A DNA stretch of 13,289 nt from Chloroflexota bacterium (GTDB lineage Bacteria > Chloroflexota > Anaerolineae > Anaerolineales > Villigracilaceae). Shown piece after piece: positions 13,282-13,289 of this stretch. Below the pieces are notes generated by a model, which was given only the letters and a program-made list of their open reading frames with translations, was not told the DNA's origin and made no database searches. The number at the start of each line of letters is the position of its first letter. Within the stretch, counting starts at the first letter, position 1. Made by a program: the position numbers and the translations under genes. Where the stretch lies: positions 1 to 13,289 of the forward strand of contig JACPVD010000210.1 of the NCBI GenBank assembly GCA_016191895.1, given 5' to 3'.

Positions 13282-13289
13282 AATCTCCA
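13264..13289 (+). CDS. Candidate start of the DGR reverse transcriptase, cut by window edge
   Basis: An ATG at 13264 opens a frame, MSTPRGNL, that runs off the right edge. It is 215 bp after the TR, on the same strand, where DGRs usually place the reverse transcriptase, and an early Gly-Asn-Leu is compatible with the N-terminus of DGR reverse transcriptases. Only eight residues are visible, no Shine-Dalgarno is seen, and the start codon sits in the loop of a GC hairpin. The call rests mainly on position. Confidence 0.35.

Noticed and set aside
13202..13289. End of a minus-strand gene entering from the right
   Set aside because: More than one minus frame is open for a short distance, but none shows a recognisable C-terminus, and the region holds repeats.

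Overview
The window looks like chromosomal DNA of a Chloroflexota bacterium, most likely class Anaerolineae. The reasons are moderately GC-rich coding DNA, a eukaryotic-type Ser/Thr kinase with a TolB-type propeller tail, multidomain sensor proteins, a NACHT protein ending in a formylglycine-generating-enzyme (FGE) type domain, and many small intergenic palindromes and 7-bp tandem repeats. The lineage is inferred from gene style, not from a marker gene.

Layout, left to right. (1) Positions 1-1839, minus strand: a membrane-anchored Ser/Thr protein kinase with an extracytoplasmic PD40/TolB-like propeller, cut by the left edge. (2) 2089-4422 and 4616-7006, plus strand: two tandem paralogous TgpA-type membrane transglutaminase-like proteins. 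They have matching upstream regions, and their -10 boxes lie so close to the ATG that the mRNAs are probably leaderless. (3) 7180-8889, plus: a soluble GAF-PAS-class III adenylate cyclase. (4) 8890-9221: a non-coding stretch with a 7-bp tandem array, a rho-independent terminator and several perfect palindromes. (5) 9222 to the right edge, plus: a diversity-generating retroelement (DGR).

The DGR is the main result. A large protein (N-terminal helical domain, NACHT NTPase, helical region, C-terminal FGE/C-type-lectin-fold domain) ends in a variable repeat (VR, 12225-12358). It is followed by an Avd accessory gene (12504-12845) and a non-coding template repeat (TR, 12914-13048). VR and TR are about 135 bp long. 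All 14 substitutions I find by hand alignment fall on adenines of the TR, and VR also lacks one base opposite an AAC-rich run of the TR. This is the signature of adenine-mutagenic retrohoming. The reverse transcriptase is not in the window, but an ORF that starts at 13264 and runs off the right edge is in the right place for it. The single-base loss puts the VR out of frame in this assembly. Restoring one base gives the canonical GFRVV ending and a stop at 12391.

How the genes may work together: the kinase, transglutaminases and cyclase look like separate envelope and signalling transcription units. The DGR cassette forms its own module: it would diversify the ligand-binding face of a NACHT switch protein, as expected for a self/non-self or phage-antigen sensor. 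Ligand and effector output cannot be read from the sequence.
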